Shown here in pieces: positions 8,778-17,254 of a stretch of 64,000 bases of DNA. The stretch comes from Parafrankia discariae (GTDB lineage: Bacteria; Actinomycetota; Actinomycetes; Frankiales; Frankiaceae), in NCBI RefSeq assembly GCF_000373365.1, contig NZ_KB891212.1, positions 15,655-79,654 on the forward strand. Reading direction: 5' to 3'. How positions within the stretch are numbered: position 1 is the stretch's first letter; every line of letters begins with the position of its first letter. Below the pieces are notes generated by a model that saw nothing but the letters and a program-made list of their open reading frames with translations, was not told the DNA's origin and did not search any database. The position numbers were made by a program, and so were the translations under genes.

Positions 8778-9866
8778 TCAGCTCCCGGCGGGGGCCGCGG
8801 GGCGGACGCCGAGATCCGGCGCGGCCGCGGTGAACTCGTCCCGCAGCCGCTGCTTGCCGTCCGCCGGGAGGAAGGAGTGCTCCACCGCGGCGGCGGCCAC
8901 GTCGAACACCTGCTGCCGGGAGAGCCCGAGCGAGCGCAGCGCGTGCAGGTACTCCGCGCGCAGCGTCGTGTTGAACATGGGCGGGTCGTCGCTGTTCAGG
9001 TTCACCTCGAGGCCCTGCGCGATCATCTCGGGCAGCGGGTGCGCCGCGTAGCTGGCCACGGCCCCGGTACGCAGGTTCGAGGTGGGGGAGACCTCCAACG
9101 GGATGCGGTGCCGGCGCAGATGCTCGACCAGAGCCGGGTCGGCCAGCGCGCTCGTCCCGTGCCCGATCCGCTCCGCGTGCAGGTGTTCGAGCGAGTCCCA
9201 GATGGTCCGCGGCCCGGTCGTCTCGCCCGCGTGCGGGACGCGGTGCAGGCCGGCGTCCCGCGCCGCGGTGAAGACCGGGCCGAACTGGGGCCGCGGCACC
9301 CCGACCTCGGGCCCGCCCAGGCCCAGCGCGATCACACCCTCGCCGCCATGGGCCAGGGCCAGCTCCAGGGTGCGCTCGCCGGAGGCGACGTTGTCCGTCC
9401 CCGGCAGGCCGGGGATGTCGGTGATCCAGCGGACCTGGATGCCGGCCTCGCGCTCGGCGTCGAGCCGGCCCGCCTCCACGCCGGCGAACACGACCGCGGG
9501 GTCGATCCCTCGCTGGACGTGCAGGAACGGCGTGAAGGTGATCTCCGCGTAGCGCACCCGCTGCGCGGCCAGCCCGAGCGCGGTCTCCCGGGCGAGCAGC
9601 CGGAAGTCCTCCTCGTCCCGCAGGACCTGGACGGCGGCCAGGTAGACCTCGATGAAGTGGTCGAAGTCGCGGAACGCGTAGTAGGCCCGCAGGGCGTCCA
9701 GGTCGGTCGGTAGGTGGTCGACGTCGTGGCGGCGGGCGAGCCGCAGCAGGGTCGTCGGCAGCATCGAGCCCTCCAGGTGGACGTGCAGCTCCACCTTCGG
9801 CAGCCCGTCCACGAACCGCTCGTCACTGACCTCGTCGGTGACCTGCCGGGTCACGGGGTCGCTCAC
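8778..9866 (-). CDS. adenosine deaminase family amidohydrolase
   Basis: Zn-dependent aminohydrolase (362 aa from the GTG at 9866, which has GGAGGA six bases upstream; a longer upstream frame lacks family similarity). Metal and catalytic motifs are present: HVH (28-30) in ELHVHLEG, HAGET carrying a Zn histidine, ERIGHG, and NLNSDDPPMF with the Asp pair. The enzyme would deaminate adenosine or a related 6-amino purine. The NSDDPPMF variant also occurs in adenine deaminases and in aminodeoxyfutalosine deaminases of the futalosine menaquinone pathway, so the physiological substrate is open. It is followed on the same strand-side by plsC, which has its own start. Confidence 0.85.
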   Translation of the reverse strand: MSDPVTRQVTDEVSDERFVDGLPKVELHVHLEGSMLPTTLLRLARRHDVDHLPTDLDALRAYYAFRDFDHFIEVYLAAVQVLRDEEDFRLLARETALGLAAQRVRYAEITFTPFLHVQRGIDPAVVFAGVEAGRLDAEREAGIQVRWITDIPGLPGTDNVASGERTLELALAHGGEGVIALGLGGPEVGVPRPQFGPVFTAARDAGLHRVPHAGETTGPRTIWDSLEHLHAERIGHGTSALADPALVEHLRRHRIPLEVSPTSNLRTGAVASYAAHPLPEMIAQGLEVNLNSDDPPMFNTTLRAEYLHALRSLGLSRQQVFDVAAAAVEHSFLPADGKQRLRDEFTAAAPDLGVRPAAPAGS

Positions 9867-9961
9867 GTCTGTCCTCCGCTCCGTGCCGCTCCGTGCCGCG
9901 GGTCCGTCCACGCGGGGCTGTCGGGCCGCCGTGGCACGATTGTTCCGCAGCCGGCCGCGGG

Positions 9962-10684
9962 TCAGCCGGTGGGACGGGCGGGAGGCTCGGGCGCCGATCC
10001 GCCGAGATGGGCGGGCAGCCACCAGGGGGACTCACCCGGCGGGGGCGCCGGGTAGCGGCGCTGCGCGTCGTCGAGCAGCTCACCCATCCGCAGCTCCAGC
10101 AGCGCGGTGCCGGTCTGGGCGTCCGGCAGCTCCGAGTACGGGACGGGCTTGCCGACCGTGATCGAGACCGGCGTGCCGACCGCCGCGCGCAGGTTCCGGG
10201 GCCGGTCCTTGGTCAGGATCCGCTGGCTGCCCCAGAGCACCAGGGGGATCACGGGCACCTCGGCCTCGACGGCCATCCGGGCCGCGCCCGACTTGAACGG
10301 CGCCAGGCAGTAGCTCGGGCTGATCGTCGCCTCGGGGAACACCCCGACGAGTTCGCCCGCGCGCAGCGCGCGCACCGCCGTGAGCAGGGAGCCGGCCCCG
10401 GCCGCCCGGTCGACCGGGATGTGGTGCATCCCCCGCATCAGCGGCCCACTGGCGCGGTGGTCGAACACCTGCTTCTTGGCCATGAACCGGACCATGCGCC
10501 GCCGGGTGCGCCAGAAGGGAACCCCGGCGAGCGCGAAGTCCAGGTAGGAGACGTGGTTGATCAGCACGATGGCCCCGCCACCGGCCGGGATGTTCTCCTC
10601 ACCGCGTACGTCCAGCCGCAGGCGCAACGCGCGGAAGAGCCCCATCGCCGTATGGATGACCGGCCGGTACACGTACTCCGCCAT
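9962..10684 (-). CDS. 1-acyl-sn-glycerol-3-phosphate acyltransferase (PlsC family)
   Basis: Membrane-associated acyltransferase (240 aa) that transfers an acyl group to lysophosphatidate or a related lipid. The catalytic HxxxxD box is N43-H44-VSYL-D49. A substrate-binding motif FPEAT (116-120) replaces the usual FPEGT, a variation seen in some actinobacterial members. The segment VIPLVLWGSQ matches motif IV. The C-terminal Pro-rich tail is variable. The gene lies 95 bp upstream of the ADA-family gene in the same orientation, so weak co-transcription is possible. The acceptor lipid cannot be deduced. Confidence 0.9.
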   Translation of the reverse strand: MAEYVYRPVIHTAMGLFRALRLRLDVRGEENIPAGGGAIVLINHVSYLDFALAGVPFWRTRRRMVRFMAKKQVFDHRASGPLMRGMHHIPVDRAAGAGSLLTAVRALRAGELVGVFPEATISPSYCLAPFKSGAARMAVEAEVPVIPLVLWGSQRILTKDRPRNLRAAVGTPVSITVGKPVPYSELPDAQTGTALLELRMGELLDDAQRRYPAPPPGESPWWLPAHLGGSAPEPPARPTG

Positions 10685-10864
10685 GCCGCGAATCCTCCCC
10701 AGGTCGGTATGCCGTCAGATCGGTGCCTCGCGTCGGTGCCTCGCGGTCCGCCGCCCGCCGGCCGCCGCCCGCCGCCTGCCGGGCGCCGGGCGCGGACCCA
10801 TCGTGCGCCACGGGGCGGCGCGAGTCGTGCATTCGATACCGGACGCCCCGTTCCGCTCGGTCAC

Positions 10865-10896
10865 GGCCGTCCGGACGGACGGCCGTCCGGACGGCC
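10865..10896. repeat. GC-rich inverted and direct repeat in a divergent promoter region
   Basis: GGCCGTCCGG (10865-10874) is repeated in inverted orientation at 10887-10896, with a further overlapping copy of the GGACGG core between them. A pair of GCTGTCGGT direct repeats follows at about 10901-10925. The cluster lies between divergent plsC and the M50 protease gene. It could be an operator or simply GC-rich slippage. Confidence 0.4.
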
Positions 10897-10953
10897 ACAG
10901 GCTGTCGGTCTCCGAGCTGTCGGTGAGCCGACGGACGACGTCCTACCGGGGCG

Positions 10954-11739
10954 TTGGGCCCAGGCGGCTCATGCGGGACGATCGTGGCGGCATACGGTCC
11001 GTCCGCCGGCGACGATCCACCGGCGACGAGGAGAGGGGCAGCCACGTCCGATCTGCTGAGCCGGAGCCTCGACGCGCAGCCGGCCCCCGCGCACTGGATC
11101 CTCGTCCTCACCGGGGTCGTCGCGCTGCTCACTGTGGCGAGTGACCGCACCTGGCCGACCGCCCGGCATGTCGTGACGATCGCGCACGAGGGCGGGCATG
11201 CCCTCGCCGCGGTCGCCACCGGCCGCCGCCTCGCCGGGGTGCGTCTGCACTCCGACACCTCCGGCGTCACCGTGTCCTCGGGCCGGCCGACCGGGCCCGG
11301 GGTGATCCTGACCGTCGCCGCCGGCTACACGACGCCGTCGCTGCTCGGGCTGGGCGCCTCCGGCCTGCTCGCCACCGGGCGGATCAGCCTGCTGCTGCAG
11401 ATCCTCGTCGCGCTGCTGCTGGTCATGCTGGTGGTCGTCCGTAACGCCTTCGGGGTCGTGTCGGTGCTGGTCAGCACGGTTGTCGTGCTCGGGATCTCGT
11501 GGTTCGCGGCGGATGACGTCCAGGCCGGCTTCGCCGCCTACGCCACCTGGTTCCTGCTGCTCGGCGCGGTGCGGCCGATCATCGAGGTCCAGCGGCAGCG
11601 GCGGCAGCGGCGCGCCCGGGACTCCGACCCGGACCAGCTCGCCCGCCTCACCGGACTGCCGGGTGCCTTCTGGGTCGGCACGTTCGGACTGCTCTCCCTG
11701 GGCTGCCTGGCGACCGCGGCGGCCGCGCTGGTCGTCTGA
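10954..11739 (+). CDS. M50-family membrane metalloprotease
   Basis: Integral membrane protein with the Zn-binding HEGGH (residues 78-82 from the TTG at 10954) in TIAHEGGHALAAVATGRRL and the family tail (GVTVSSGRPTGPGVILTVAAGY), as in actinobacterial M50B peptidases. Five to six hydrophobic helices follow. Site-2-type proteases cleave within membranes, but the substrate is unknown. The start is odd: a good GAGGAGAGG ribosome site at 11028-11036 is followed by no ATG, GTG or TTG in frame, and the nearest plausible codon is ACG at 11044. The only canonical upstream start in frame is TTG 10954, which adds a low-complexity N-terminus. The gene precedes the SRAP gene by 41 bp. Confidence 0.75.
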   Translation: MGPGGSCGTIVAAYGPSAGDDPPATRRGAATSDLLSRSLDAQPAPAHWILVLTGVVALLTVASDRTWPTARHVVTIAHEGGHALAAVATGRRLAGVRLHSDTSGVTVSSGRPTGPGVILTVAAGYTTPSLLGLGASGLLATGRISLLLQILVALLLVMLVVVRNAFGVVSVLVSTVVVLGISWFAADDVQAGFAAYATWFLLLGAVRPIIEVQRQRRQRRARDSDPDQLARLTGLPGAFWVGTFGLLSLGCLATAAAALVV

Positions 11740-11780
11740 TCCGCTGGAAGTGTCGGTGGAGGCTGGAAGACTGCTCAGGC

Positions 11781-12710
11781 ATGTGCGGCAGGTATACCCA
11801 GACTCTGAGCGCCGACGATCTCGCCGCGGCGATGTCCGCGGTGGACGAGACGGGCGGCCACGTGGCGGAGAGCTACAACGTCGCCCCGACCACGGTGATG
11901 CCGATCGTGGTCGCTCGCCCGGCTGGTGCGGCTGGCACGGGTGGAGACACCGGCGAGGTGAACGGGGCTGGCGGGGCCGGTGACGCTGGCGGGGCCGGTG
12001 ATCCGGAGGCCGCGGGCGGCGGGCGGGTTCTGCGGCTGGCCACCTGGGGCCTGGTCCCGTTCTGGGCGAAGGACCGGGCGATCGGCAGTCGCCTGATCAA
12101 CGCCCGGGCCGAGTCGGTGGCGTCCAAGCCGGCGTTCCGCGCGGCGTTCGCCGCCCGGCGGTGCCTCGTCCCCGCCACCGGCTTCTACGAGTGGCGGCGG
12201 CGCGGTGGCTCGCGCCGCGGCCAGCCGTACTACATCCATCCGGCCGGCCACCCGGGGGCCGACGGCCTGTTCGCCTTCGCCGGGCTCTACGAGGTCTGGT
12301 CGAAGGGCGAGCAGCCGCTGACCACGTTCACGATCCTGACCACCGACGCGGCCGCGGGCATCGAGTTCATCCATGACCGGTCACCCGTCGTGGTGCCGCG
12401 TTCGGCCTGGTCACGGTGGATCGACCCGACGCCGCTGGACCCGGCGGCGCTCGCCGGGATCCTGCGGCCCGCGCCGGCCGGGGTGTTCGCCGCGCATCCG
12501 GTCTCGCTCGAGGTCGGAAACGTCCGCAACTCCGGCCGTCATCTCGTCGACCGCGTCGAGGTCGACCCGGAGGAGGCCGCCGCCGCGGCGGGTCCCCCGG
12601 GCGCCGGATCGGGGCCGGTCGTCGGGCCCACGCCCGATGCGGAGGGAAACGCCCCGCATGAGGCCGGTCTCTTCGACGAGGATGGCGTGGGTCCGCACGC
12701 GCGGCGATGA
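11781..12710 (+). CDS. SRAP-domain abasic-site crosslinking protein (HMCES/YedK family)
   Basis: SOS-response-associated-peptidase-fold protein (309 aa) that covalently caps abasic sites in single-stranded DNA. The catalytic Cys2 is exposed after removal of Met1 (MCGRYTQ). The other active-site residues are N108 (INARAES), E137 (FYEW) and H198 (IHDRSP), all matching the E. coli YedK set. Residues 47-82 form an Ala/Gly-rich insertion between the first two conserved blocks, unusual for the family and probably a disordered loop. The C-terminus after about residue 250 is also extended. The gene is followed 70 bp later by the phosphatase gene on the same strand. No LexA box is evident. Confidence 0.92.
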   Translation: MCGRYTQTLSADDLAAAMSAVDETGGHVAESYNVAPTTVMPIVVARPAGAAGTGGDTGEVNGAGGAGDAGGAGDPEAAGGGRVLRLATWGLVPFWAKDRAIGSRLINARAESVASKPAFRAAFAARRCLVPATGFYEWRRRGGSRRGQPYYIHPAGHPGADGLFAFAGLYEVWSKGEQPLTTFTILTTDAAAGIEFIHDRSPVVVPRSAWSRWIDPTPLDPAALAGILRPAPAGVFAAHPVSLEVGNVRNSGRHLVDRVEVDPEEAAAAAGPPGAGSGPVVGPTPDAEGNAPHEAGLFDEDGVGPHARR

Positions 12711-12780
12711 CACCCGGGCCACCCACCCGACGGAGGTCGGCCGCGGCCCTGCGTGCACCGCGCTCTCGGGAGGACATCGA

Positions 12781-13512
12781 ATGGCAACGGAAGATCTCGC
12801 CGCGGAACAGCTGGCCAACCTGCGCGACATCGGTGGGATGACCACCACGGACGGCCGCGTCACCAACCCGGGTGTGCTGTACCGCAGCGAGATGCCCCGG
12901 GTCGGGGACGCCCGGCCGGCCGGGGAGTTCACCTGGCCGCCGCCGACCGTGGTCGACCTGCGCTCGGCGGTGGAGCGGGGGAGCTCCCCGCACCCGCTGT
13001 CGCTGCTCGGCTCGGAGATCCACGTGATGCCCCTGCTCGGGGAGGAGACCGGCCGGGTCAGTGACTCGCTGCCGCCGGACGCGCTCGCCGGCGGCCTGCG
13101 CACGCTGTACGCCGCGATGCTCGACATCGCGACGCCCCGGCTGGTGGAGATCCTCGACCTGGCGGCGGAGGCCCCCGGTCCGCTCCTGGTGCACTGCGCG
13201 GCCGGCAAGGACCGCACGGGCGTGGTCGTCACCCTCCTCCTGCGCCTGGCCGGTGTCGTCCCGGACCAGGTGGTCGCCGACTACCTGCTCACCGGCGAGA
13301 ACATGCCGGGCGTGCTGCGCCGCCTGCGGGGGCACGCGATCCTCCCCGACGGCCGGGTCGTCGACAGGGAGGTCACCAAGGTCTCGATGGCCGCCGTCGA
13401 GCAGGTGCTGACCATCATCGACGGGCATCCGCAGGGCCCGGAGGGCTGGTTCCTCGACCGCGGCGCCCGGCCCGAGGCCGTCGAACTCTGGCGCAAGCGC
13501 ATCCTGGGCTGA
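12781..13512 (+). CDS. tyrosine-protein phosphatase (Y_phosphatase3 type)
   Basis: Cysteine-based phosphatase (243 aa) with the CX5R P-loop HCAAGKDRTG (C139, R145), as in mycobacterial PtpB-like and IphP-like enzymes. N-terminal NLRDIGG and YRSEMPR are also conserved in this family, and VVDLRSAVER supplies the general structure around the active site. The ATG at 12781 is preceded by GGGAGGAC, which decides this start over longer upstream frames. It could dephosphorylate phosphotyrosine proteins or phosphoinositides. It is transcribed with or just after the SRAP gene, and a strong hairpin follows. Confidence 0.9.
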   Translation: MATEDLAAEQLANLRDIGGMTTTDGRVTNPGVLYRSEMPRVGDARPAGEFTWPPPTVVDLRSAVERGSSPHPLSLLGSEIHVMPLLGEETGRVSDSLPPDALAGGLRTLYAAMLDIATPRLVEILDLAAEAPGPLLVHCAAGKDRTGVVVTLLLRLAGVVPDQVVADYLLTGENMPGVLRRLRGHAILPDGRVVDREVTKVSMAAVEQVLTIIDGHPQGPEGWFLDRGARPEAVELWRKRILG

Positions 13513-13526
13513 GCCCGGGGCCGACG

Positions 13527-13567
13527 CCGCCGTCGGCCGGGAGCGTCGCGGTTCCGGCCGACGGCGG
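13527..13567. terminator. Hairpin between convergent genes
   Basis: CCGCCGTCGGCCGG (13527-13540) pairs perfectly with CCGGCCGACGGCGG (13554-13567), a 14-bp stem with a 13-nt loop. An alternative smaller hairpin (13519-13538) overlaps it. The position between a plus-strand gene ending at 13512 and a minus-strand gene ending at 13618 suggests bidirectional termination. Confidence 0.65.
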
Positions 13568-13617
13568 GTTCGAGGTGCCCGGTAGCCGATCAGGGGTCCC
13601 GCTCGGTCCCTCCGGTC

Positions 13618-14172
13618 TCAGGGGCGCAGGGCCAGGCCGAGTGCCACCTCGGTCACGCCGGTGACGACGAGCTGGATGCCGAACAGCACCGCGAGCACCA
13701 CCACGGTGGAGGACGGCCAGGCCAGGGCCAGCACCCCGAGGACGACGGCGAGCGCCGCGATGAGCAGGCCCCGGGTGACGCCGCCGGCGTGGCCCGCCTG
13801 ACCGGTGCGGCTCGCCAGTACCAGCAGGGCCCGGACCACCCCCGCGACGATCAGGGTCGCGCCGACCACCAGCGCGATGGCGTGCAGCGTCACCCCCGGC
13901 CACAGCAGGATCACCACGCCGGCGGCGGCGGTGAGCGCCCCGAAGAGGACGGCGGAGCTGCTGTTATCGGCGCGCACGGCGGAGACGATCTCGGCGATGC
14001 CGGAGACGAGAAGAGCCACCCCGGCGATGACGGCCAGCGCGCCGGCGGTGGTGAAGGGATTGGTGATGAGCAGCAGTCCCAGGACCGTGACCGCGACTCC
14101 GAGGATGACCAGGGCCGACCACAGCGAGCTCGGTCGCTGTGTCTCCCGGTTCTGTCGATACGTCGTCGTCAT
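13618..14172 (-). CDS. HdeD/DUF308-family membrane protein
   Basis: Small membrane protein (184 aa) with six hydrophobic helices in three pairs, the DUF308/HdeD arrangement (LVILGVAVTVLGLLLITNPF, VIAGVALLVSGIAEIVSAV, then two similar pairs). HdeD proteins are linked to acid or stress tolerance in other bacteria; no activity can be read here. The start at 14172 is fixed by a GGGGAGG ribosome site 5 bases upstream. It is divergent from the ABC-F gene across a 305-bp region. Confidence 0.85.
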   Translation of the reverse strand: MTTTYRQNRETQRPSSLWSALVILGVAVTVLGLLLITNPFTTAGALAVIAGVALLVSGIAEIVSAVRADNSSSAVLFGALTAAAGVVILLWPGVTLHAIALVVGATLIVAGVVRALLVLASRTGQAGHAGGVTRGLLIAALAVVLGVLALAWPSSTVVVLAVLFGIQLVVTGVTEVALGLALRP

Positions 14173-14477
14173 GTGACCTCCCCGTGTCCGGCCCGGAGGC
14201 GTCCGTGTGTCGGGGCTCGTGCCCGTGACCTGGAGCTCGTGCCCGGGACCTGGGAAAGGCGTACCCGCGATGACCGGCGGGCGCACCCGCGCGGCGGGAG
14301 TCACCGGCCGTCCGGCCCGGGACGCCCGCCGGGCTCGGTGCCGCGGCCCGTACCCTGGAGGACATGACCTCTGCCGCGTCGTGAGGCGGGCGTTTCCTCG
14401 GCACCCCGGTGTCGTGGTGGCCAACCGCTGACACCGAATAAACGCACGAATCCGATGTACGAAAGAGGCCGACCCTC
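14173..14477. other. Divergent intergenic region with a 20-bp direct repeat
   Basis: No gene is supported here. Two near-identical 20-bp units, GCTCGTGCCCGTGACCTGGA and GCTCGTGCCCGGGACCTGGG, abut at 14215-14234 and 14235-14254. The ABC-F gene is preceded by an AT-richer segment (GAATAAAC, about 14434-14441) and an AGAGG site. The repeat may be an operator; nothing else stands out. Confidence 0.45.
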
Positions 14478-16091
14478 ATGATCATCGTGTCCGAGCTCGA
14501 GCTCCGTGCCGGAGCCCGCACACTGATCGAGCCGGTCTCCTTCCGGGTGCAGCCGGGTGACCGTATCGGCCTGGTCGGTCGCAACGGCGCAGGCAAGACG
14601 ACGATGCTGAAGACGCTCGCGGGGGAGACCCTGCCGTTCGCCGGCAAGGTGGACATCCGCGGCGAGATCGGCTACCTGCCACAGGATCCGCGTACCGGAG
14701 ACCTCGCCGACACCGCCCGCGACCGCGTGCTCGCGGCCCGCGGCCTCGACGTGATCCTGCGCGATATGGAGAAGCTCCAGGTCGAGATGGCCGAGCTCGT
14801 CGACGAGGCGGCCCGCGACACCGCGGTGCGGCGTTACGGCCGGTTGGAAGAGCGGTTCGGGGTGCTCGGCGGCTACGCCGCCGAGGCGGAGGCGGCGCGG
14901 ATCTGCTCCTCGCTCGGCCTGCCCGACCGGGTGCTCGGCCAGCGGATCGGAACGCTCTCCGGCGGCCAGCGCCGCCGCGTCGAGCTGGCCCGCATCCTGT
15001 TCGCCGGTTCGGGGAACTCCGACGCGACACTGCTGCTCGACGAGCCGACCAACCATCTCGACGCCGACTCGATCACCTGGCTGCGGGATTTCCTGCGCGC
15101 CCACTCCGGCGGCCTGATCGTCATCAGTCACGACGTCGACCTGCTGGACAAGAGCGTGAACAAGGTCTTCCACCTCGACGCCAACCGCGCCGCGCTCGAC
15201 GTCTACAACGTCAACTGGAAGACGTACCTCACCCAGCGCGATCAGGACGAGCGGCGTCGGCGGCGGGAGCGGGCCAACGCGGAGAAGAAGATCGACTCGC
15301 TGCGGGCCCAGGCCGACAAGATGCGGGCGAAGGCCACCAAGGCGCGCGCGGCCCACCAGATGGACCGCCGCGCGGAGCGCCTCGCCTCCGGTCTCGCCGA
15401 CGTCCGGGTCGCCGACCGGGTCGCCAAGCTGCGCTTCCCCGATCCGGCTCCGTGCGGGCGCACGCCGCTGACCGCCACCGGCCTGTCGAAGTCCTACGGC
15501 TCGCTGGAGGTCTTCACCGGCGTCGACCTGGCGATCGACCGCGGCACCCGGGTCGTGGTCCTGGGCCTCAACGGCGCCGGCAAGACGACGCTGCTGCGCA
15601 TGCTCGCCGGCCAGGAGACGCCGGACGCCGGTGAGGTGCACCCGGGGCACGGCCTGCGCCTGGGGTACTACGCGCAGGAGCACGAGACGCTCGACACGTC
15701 CCGCACGGTGCTCGACAACATGCGCGCCGCGGCGCCCACCGCCTCCGACGTCGACCTGCGCCGCATCCTGGGCGCCTTCCTGTTCAGCGGTGACGCGGTC
15801 GAGCAGCTCGCGGAGACGCTCTCCGGTGGTGAGAAGACCCGGCTGGCCCTGGCCGGCCTGGTCTGCAGCTCGGCGAACGTGCTGCTGCTCGACGAGCCGA
15901 CGAACAACCTCGACCCGGCGTCGCGCGGCGAGGTCCTGAGCGCGCTGCGCACCTACCGGGGCTCGGTGGTGCTCGTCACGCACGACCCGGGCGCGGTCGA
16001 GGCGCTGAGCCCCGACAAGGTCCTGATGCTGCCGGACGGCGTCGAGGACACCTGGTCGCCCGACCTCGCCGATCTCGTCACACTGGCCTGA
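14478..16091 (+). CDS. ABC-F family ribosome-associated ATPase
   Basis: Soluble protein with two ABC domains and no membrane segment (537 aa). Domain 1 has Walker A GRNGAGKT (34-41), signature LSGGQRRRVE and Walker B LLLDEPTNHLD. Domain 2 has GLNGAGKTT, LSGGEKTRLA and LLLDEPTNNLD. The charged linker between them (RDQDERRRRRERANAEKKID) is the P-site tRNA interaction motif region of ABC-F proteins. Members act on the ribosome, as translation factors or antibiotic-resistance protectors; which applies here is not determinable. It stands alone on the plus strand, followed by a possible stem-loop at 16109-16131. Confidence 0.93.
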   Translation: MIIVSELELRAGARTLIEPVSFRVQPGDRIGLVGRNGAGKTTMLKTLAGETLPFAGKVDIRGEIGYLPQDPRTGDLADTARDRVLAARGLDVILRDMEKLQVEMAELVDEAARDTAVRRYGRLEERFGVLGGYAAEAEAARICSSLGLPDRVLGQRIGTLSGGQRRRVELARILFAGSGNSDATLLLDEPTNHLDADSITWLRDFLRAHSGGLIVISHDVDLLDKSVNKVFHLDANRAALDVYNVNWKTYLTQRDQDERRRRRERANAEKKIDSLRAQADKMRAKATKARAAHQMDRRAERLASGLADVRVADRVAKLRFPDPAPCGRTPLTATGLSKSYGSLEVFTGVDLAIDRGTRVVVLGLNGAGKTTLLRMLAGQETPDAGEVHPGHGLRLGYYAQEHETLDTSRTVLDNMRAAAPTASDVDLRRILGAFLFSGDAVEQLAETLSGGEKTRLALAGLVCSSANVLLLDEPTNNLDPASRGEVLSALRTYRGSVVLVTHDPGAVEALSPDKVLMLPDGVEDTWSPDLADLVTLA

Positions 16092-16160
16092 GACCACACC
16101 GAGCACCCGGCGGCGTCCGGAGGTCGCCGCCTTGACAGACTGGGCGCTCGGTCCGCGTGC

Positions 16161-16190
16161 CCAGTACTTCCGGTAACCAGTACTTCCGGT
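16161..16190. repeat. 14-bp direct repeat upstream of the CDF gene
   Basis: CCAGTACTTCCGGT occurs at 16161-16174 and again at 16177-16190, 48 bp before the CDF start. A TTGACA hexamer is at 16132-16137 but no matching -10 follows at normal spacing. The pair could bind a metal-responsive regulator; this is inference from position only. Confidence 0.45.
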
Positions 16191-16237
16191 GACAGGGGCG
16201 CGCGGGGGATCACCCACGGGGACGAGAGCGGGAGCGC

Positions 16238-17191
16238 GTGAGCACAGAAGGCGGCACCAAGGCGGTCGTGGCGGCACTGCTCGCGAACCTGGGCATCGCG
16301 GTGGCGAAGTTCGTGGCGTTCCTGTTCACCCGCTCGTCGTCGATGCTCGCCGAGTCGATCCACTCCGTCGCGGACTCGAGCAACCAGGCGCTGCTCCTGC
16401 TCGGGCAGCGCAACGCCAGCCAGCCGGCGGATGAAGAGCACCCCTTCGGCTACGGGCGCTCCCGGTACATCGCGGGCTTCCTGGTCGGCATCGTGCTGTT
16501 CAGCGTCGGTGGGCTGTTCTCCGTCTACGAGGGTGTCGAGAAGCTGCGCCACCCGCACGAGCTGGAGAGCGGCCTGGTGGCGATCGTGGTCCTCGGCGTC
16601 GCGATCGTGCTCGAGGGCTTCTCCTTCCGGACGGCGATCAAGGAGTCGAGGCATTCCAAGGGCGCGGGGTCGTGGTGGCGGTTCATCCGGGAGACCCGCT
16701 CCCCGGAGCTGCCGGTCGTCCTGCTGGAGGACCTGGCCGCGCTGTGCGGCCTGGTGTTCGCCCTCGCCGGGGTCGGCCTGACGCTGCTGCTCGACGATCC
16801 GATCTGGGACGGCGCCGGCACCCTCGCGATCGGCATCCTGCTGCTGGCCGTCGCCGTGATCGTGGCGATGGAGACGTACGGGATGCTGGTCGGGGAGGCC
16901 GCCACCCCGCGGACCGTCGAGGCGATCAGGCGGGCGCTGAGCTCGGCCCCGGCGGTCACCACCGTGATCCACATGCGGACCCTGCACCTCGGTCCGGACG
17001 AGCTGCTGGTCGCGGCCAAGATCGGACTCGACCCGGAGCTGACCACGGCCCAGGTCGCCGCCGCCATCAACGAGGCCGAGGCGCTGCTGCGCGCCGCCGT
17101 GCCCACCGCGCACCGGGTCTACCTGGAACCCGACATGCCGCGGGGCGAGGCGGCGCAGCCGGTGCCGCCGGCCGCCGCCGAGCCGGCCTGA
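16238..17191 (+). CDS. cation diffusion facilitator (metal efflux) protein
   Basis: CDF-family transporter (317 aa) exporting divalent metals (Zn, Fe, Mn or Co) in exchange for protons. Six hydrophobic helices are present. The first metal half-site is in helix 2, SIHSVADSSNQ with H42 and D46. The second is in helix 5, LLEDLAALCGL, where Glu-Asp replaces the usual His/Asp pattern. The segment HPFGYGRSRY and a C-terminal cytoplasmic ferredoxin-like domain (VTTVIHMRTLHLGPDELLV) are typical. GTG at 16238 follows GGGAGC. Convergent with the downstream membrane protein. Confidence 0.92.
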   Translation: MSTEGGTKAVVAALLANLGIAVAKFVAFLFTRSSSMLAESIHSVADSSNQALLLLGQRNASQPADEEHPFGYGRSRYIAGFLVGIVLFSVGGLFSVYEGVEKLRHPHELESGLVAIVVLGVAIVLEGFSFRTAIKESRHSKGAGSWWRFIRETRSPELPVVLLEDLAALCGLVFALAGVGLTLLLDDPIWDGAGTLAIGILLLAVAVIVAMETYGMLVGEAATPRTVEAIRRALSSAPAVTTVIHMRTLHLGPDELLVAAKIGLDPELTTAQVAAAINEAEALLRAAVPTAHRVYLEPDMPRGEAAQPVPPAAAEPA

Positions 17192-17254
17192 GCCACGGGA
17201 CGGGACATCCGGGCGCGGGGCCTGCCGGTCGGAACCGCGCCGGGTCCGCGCCGC

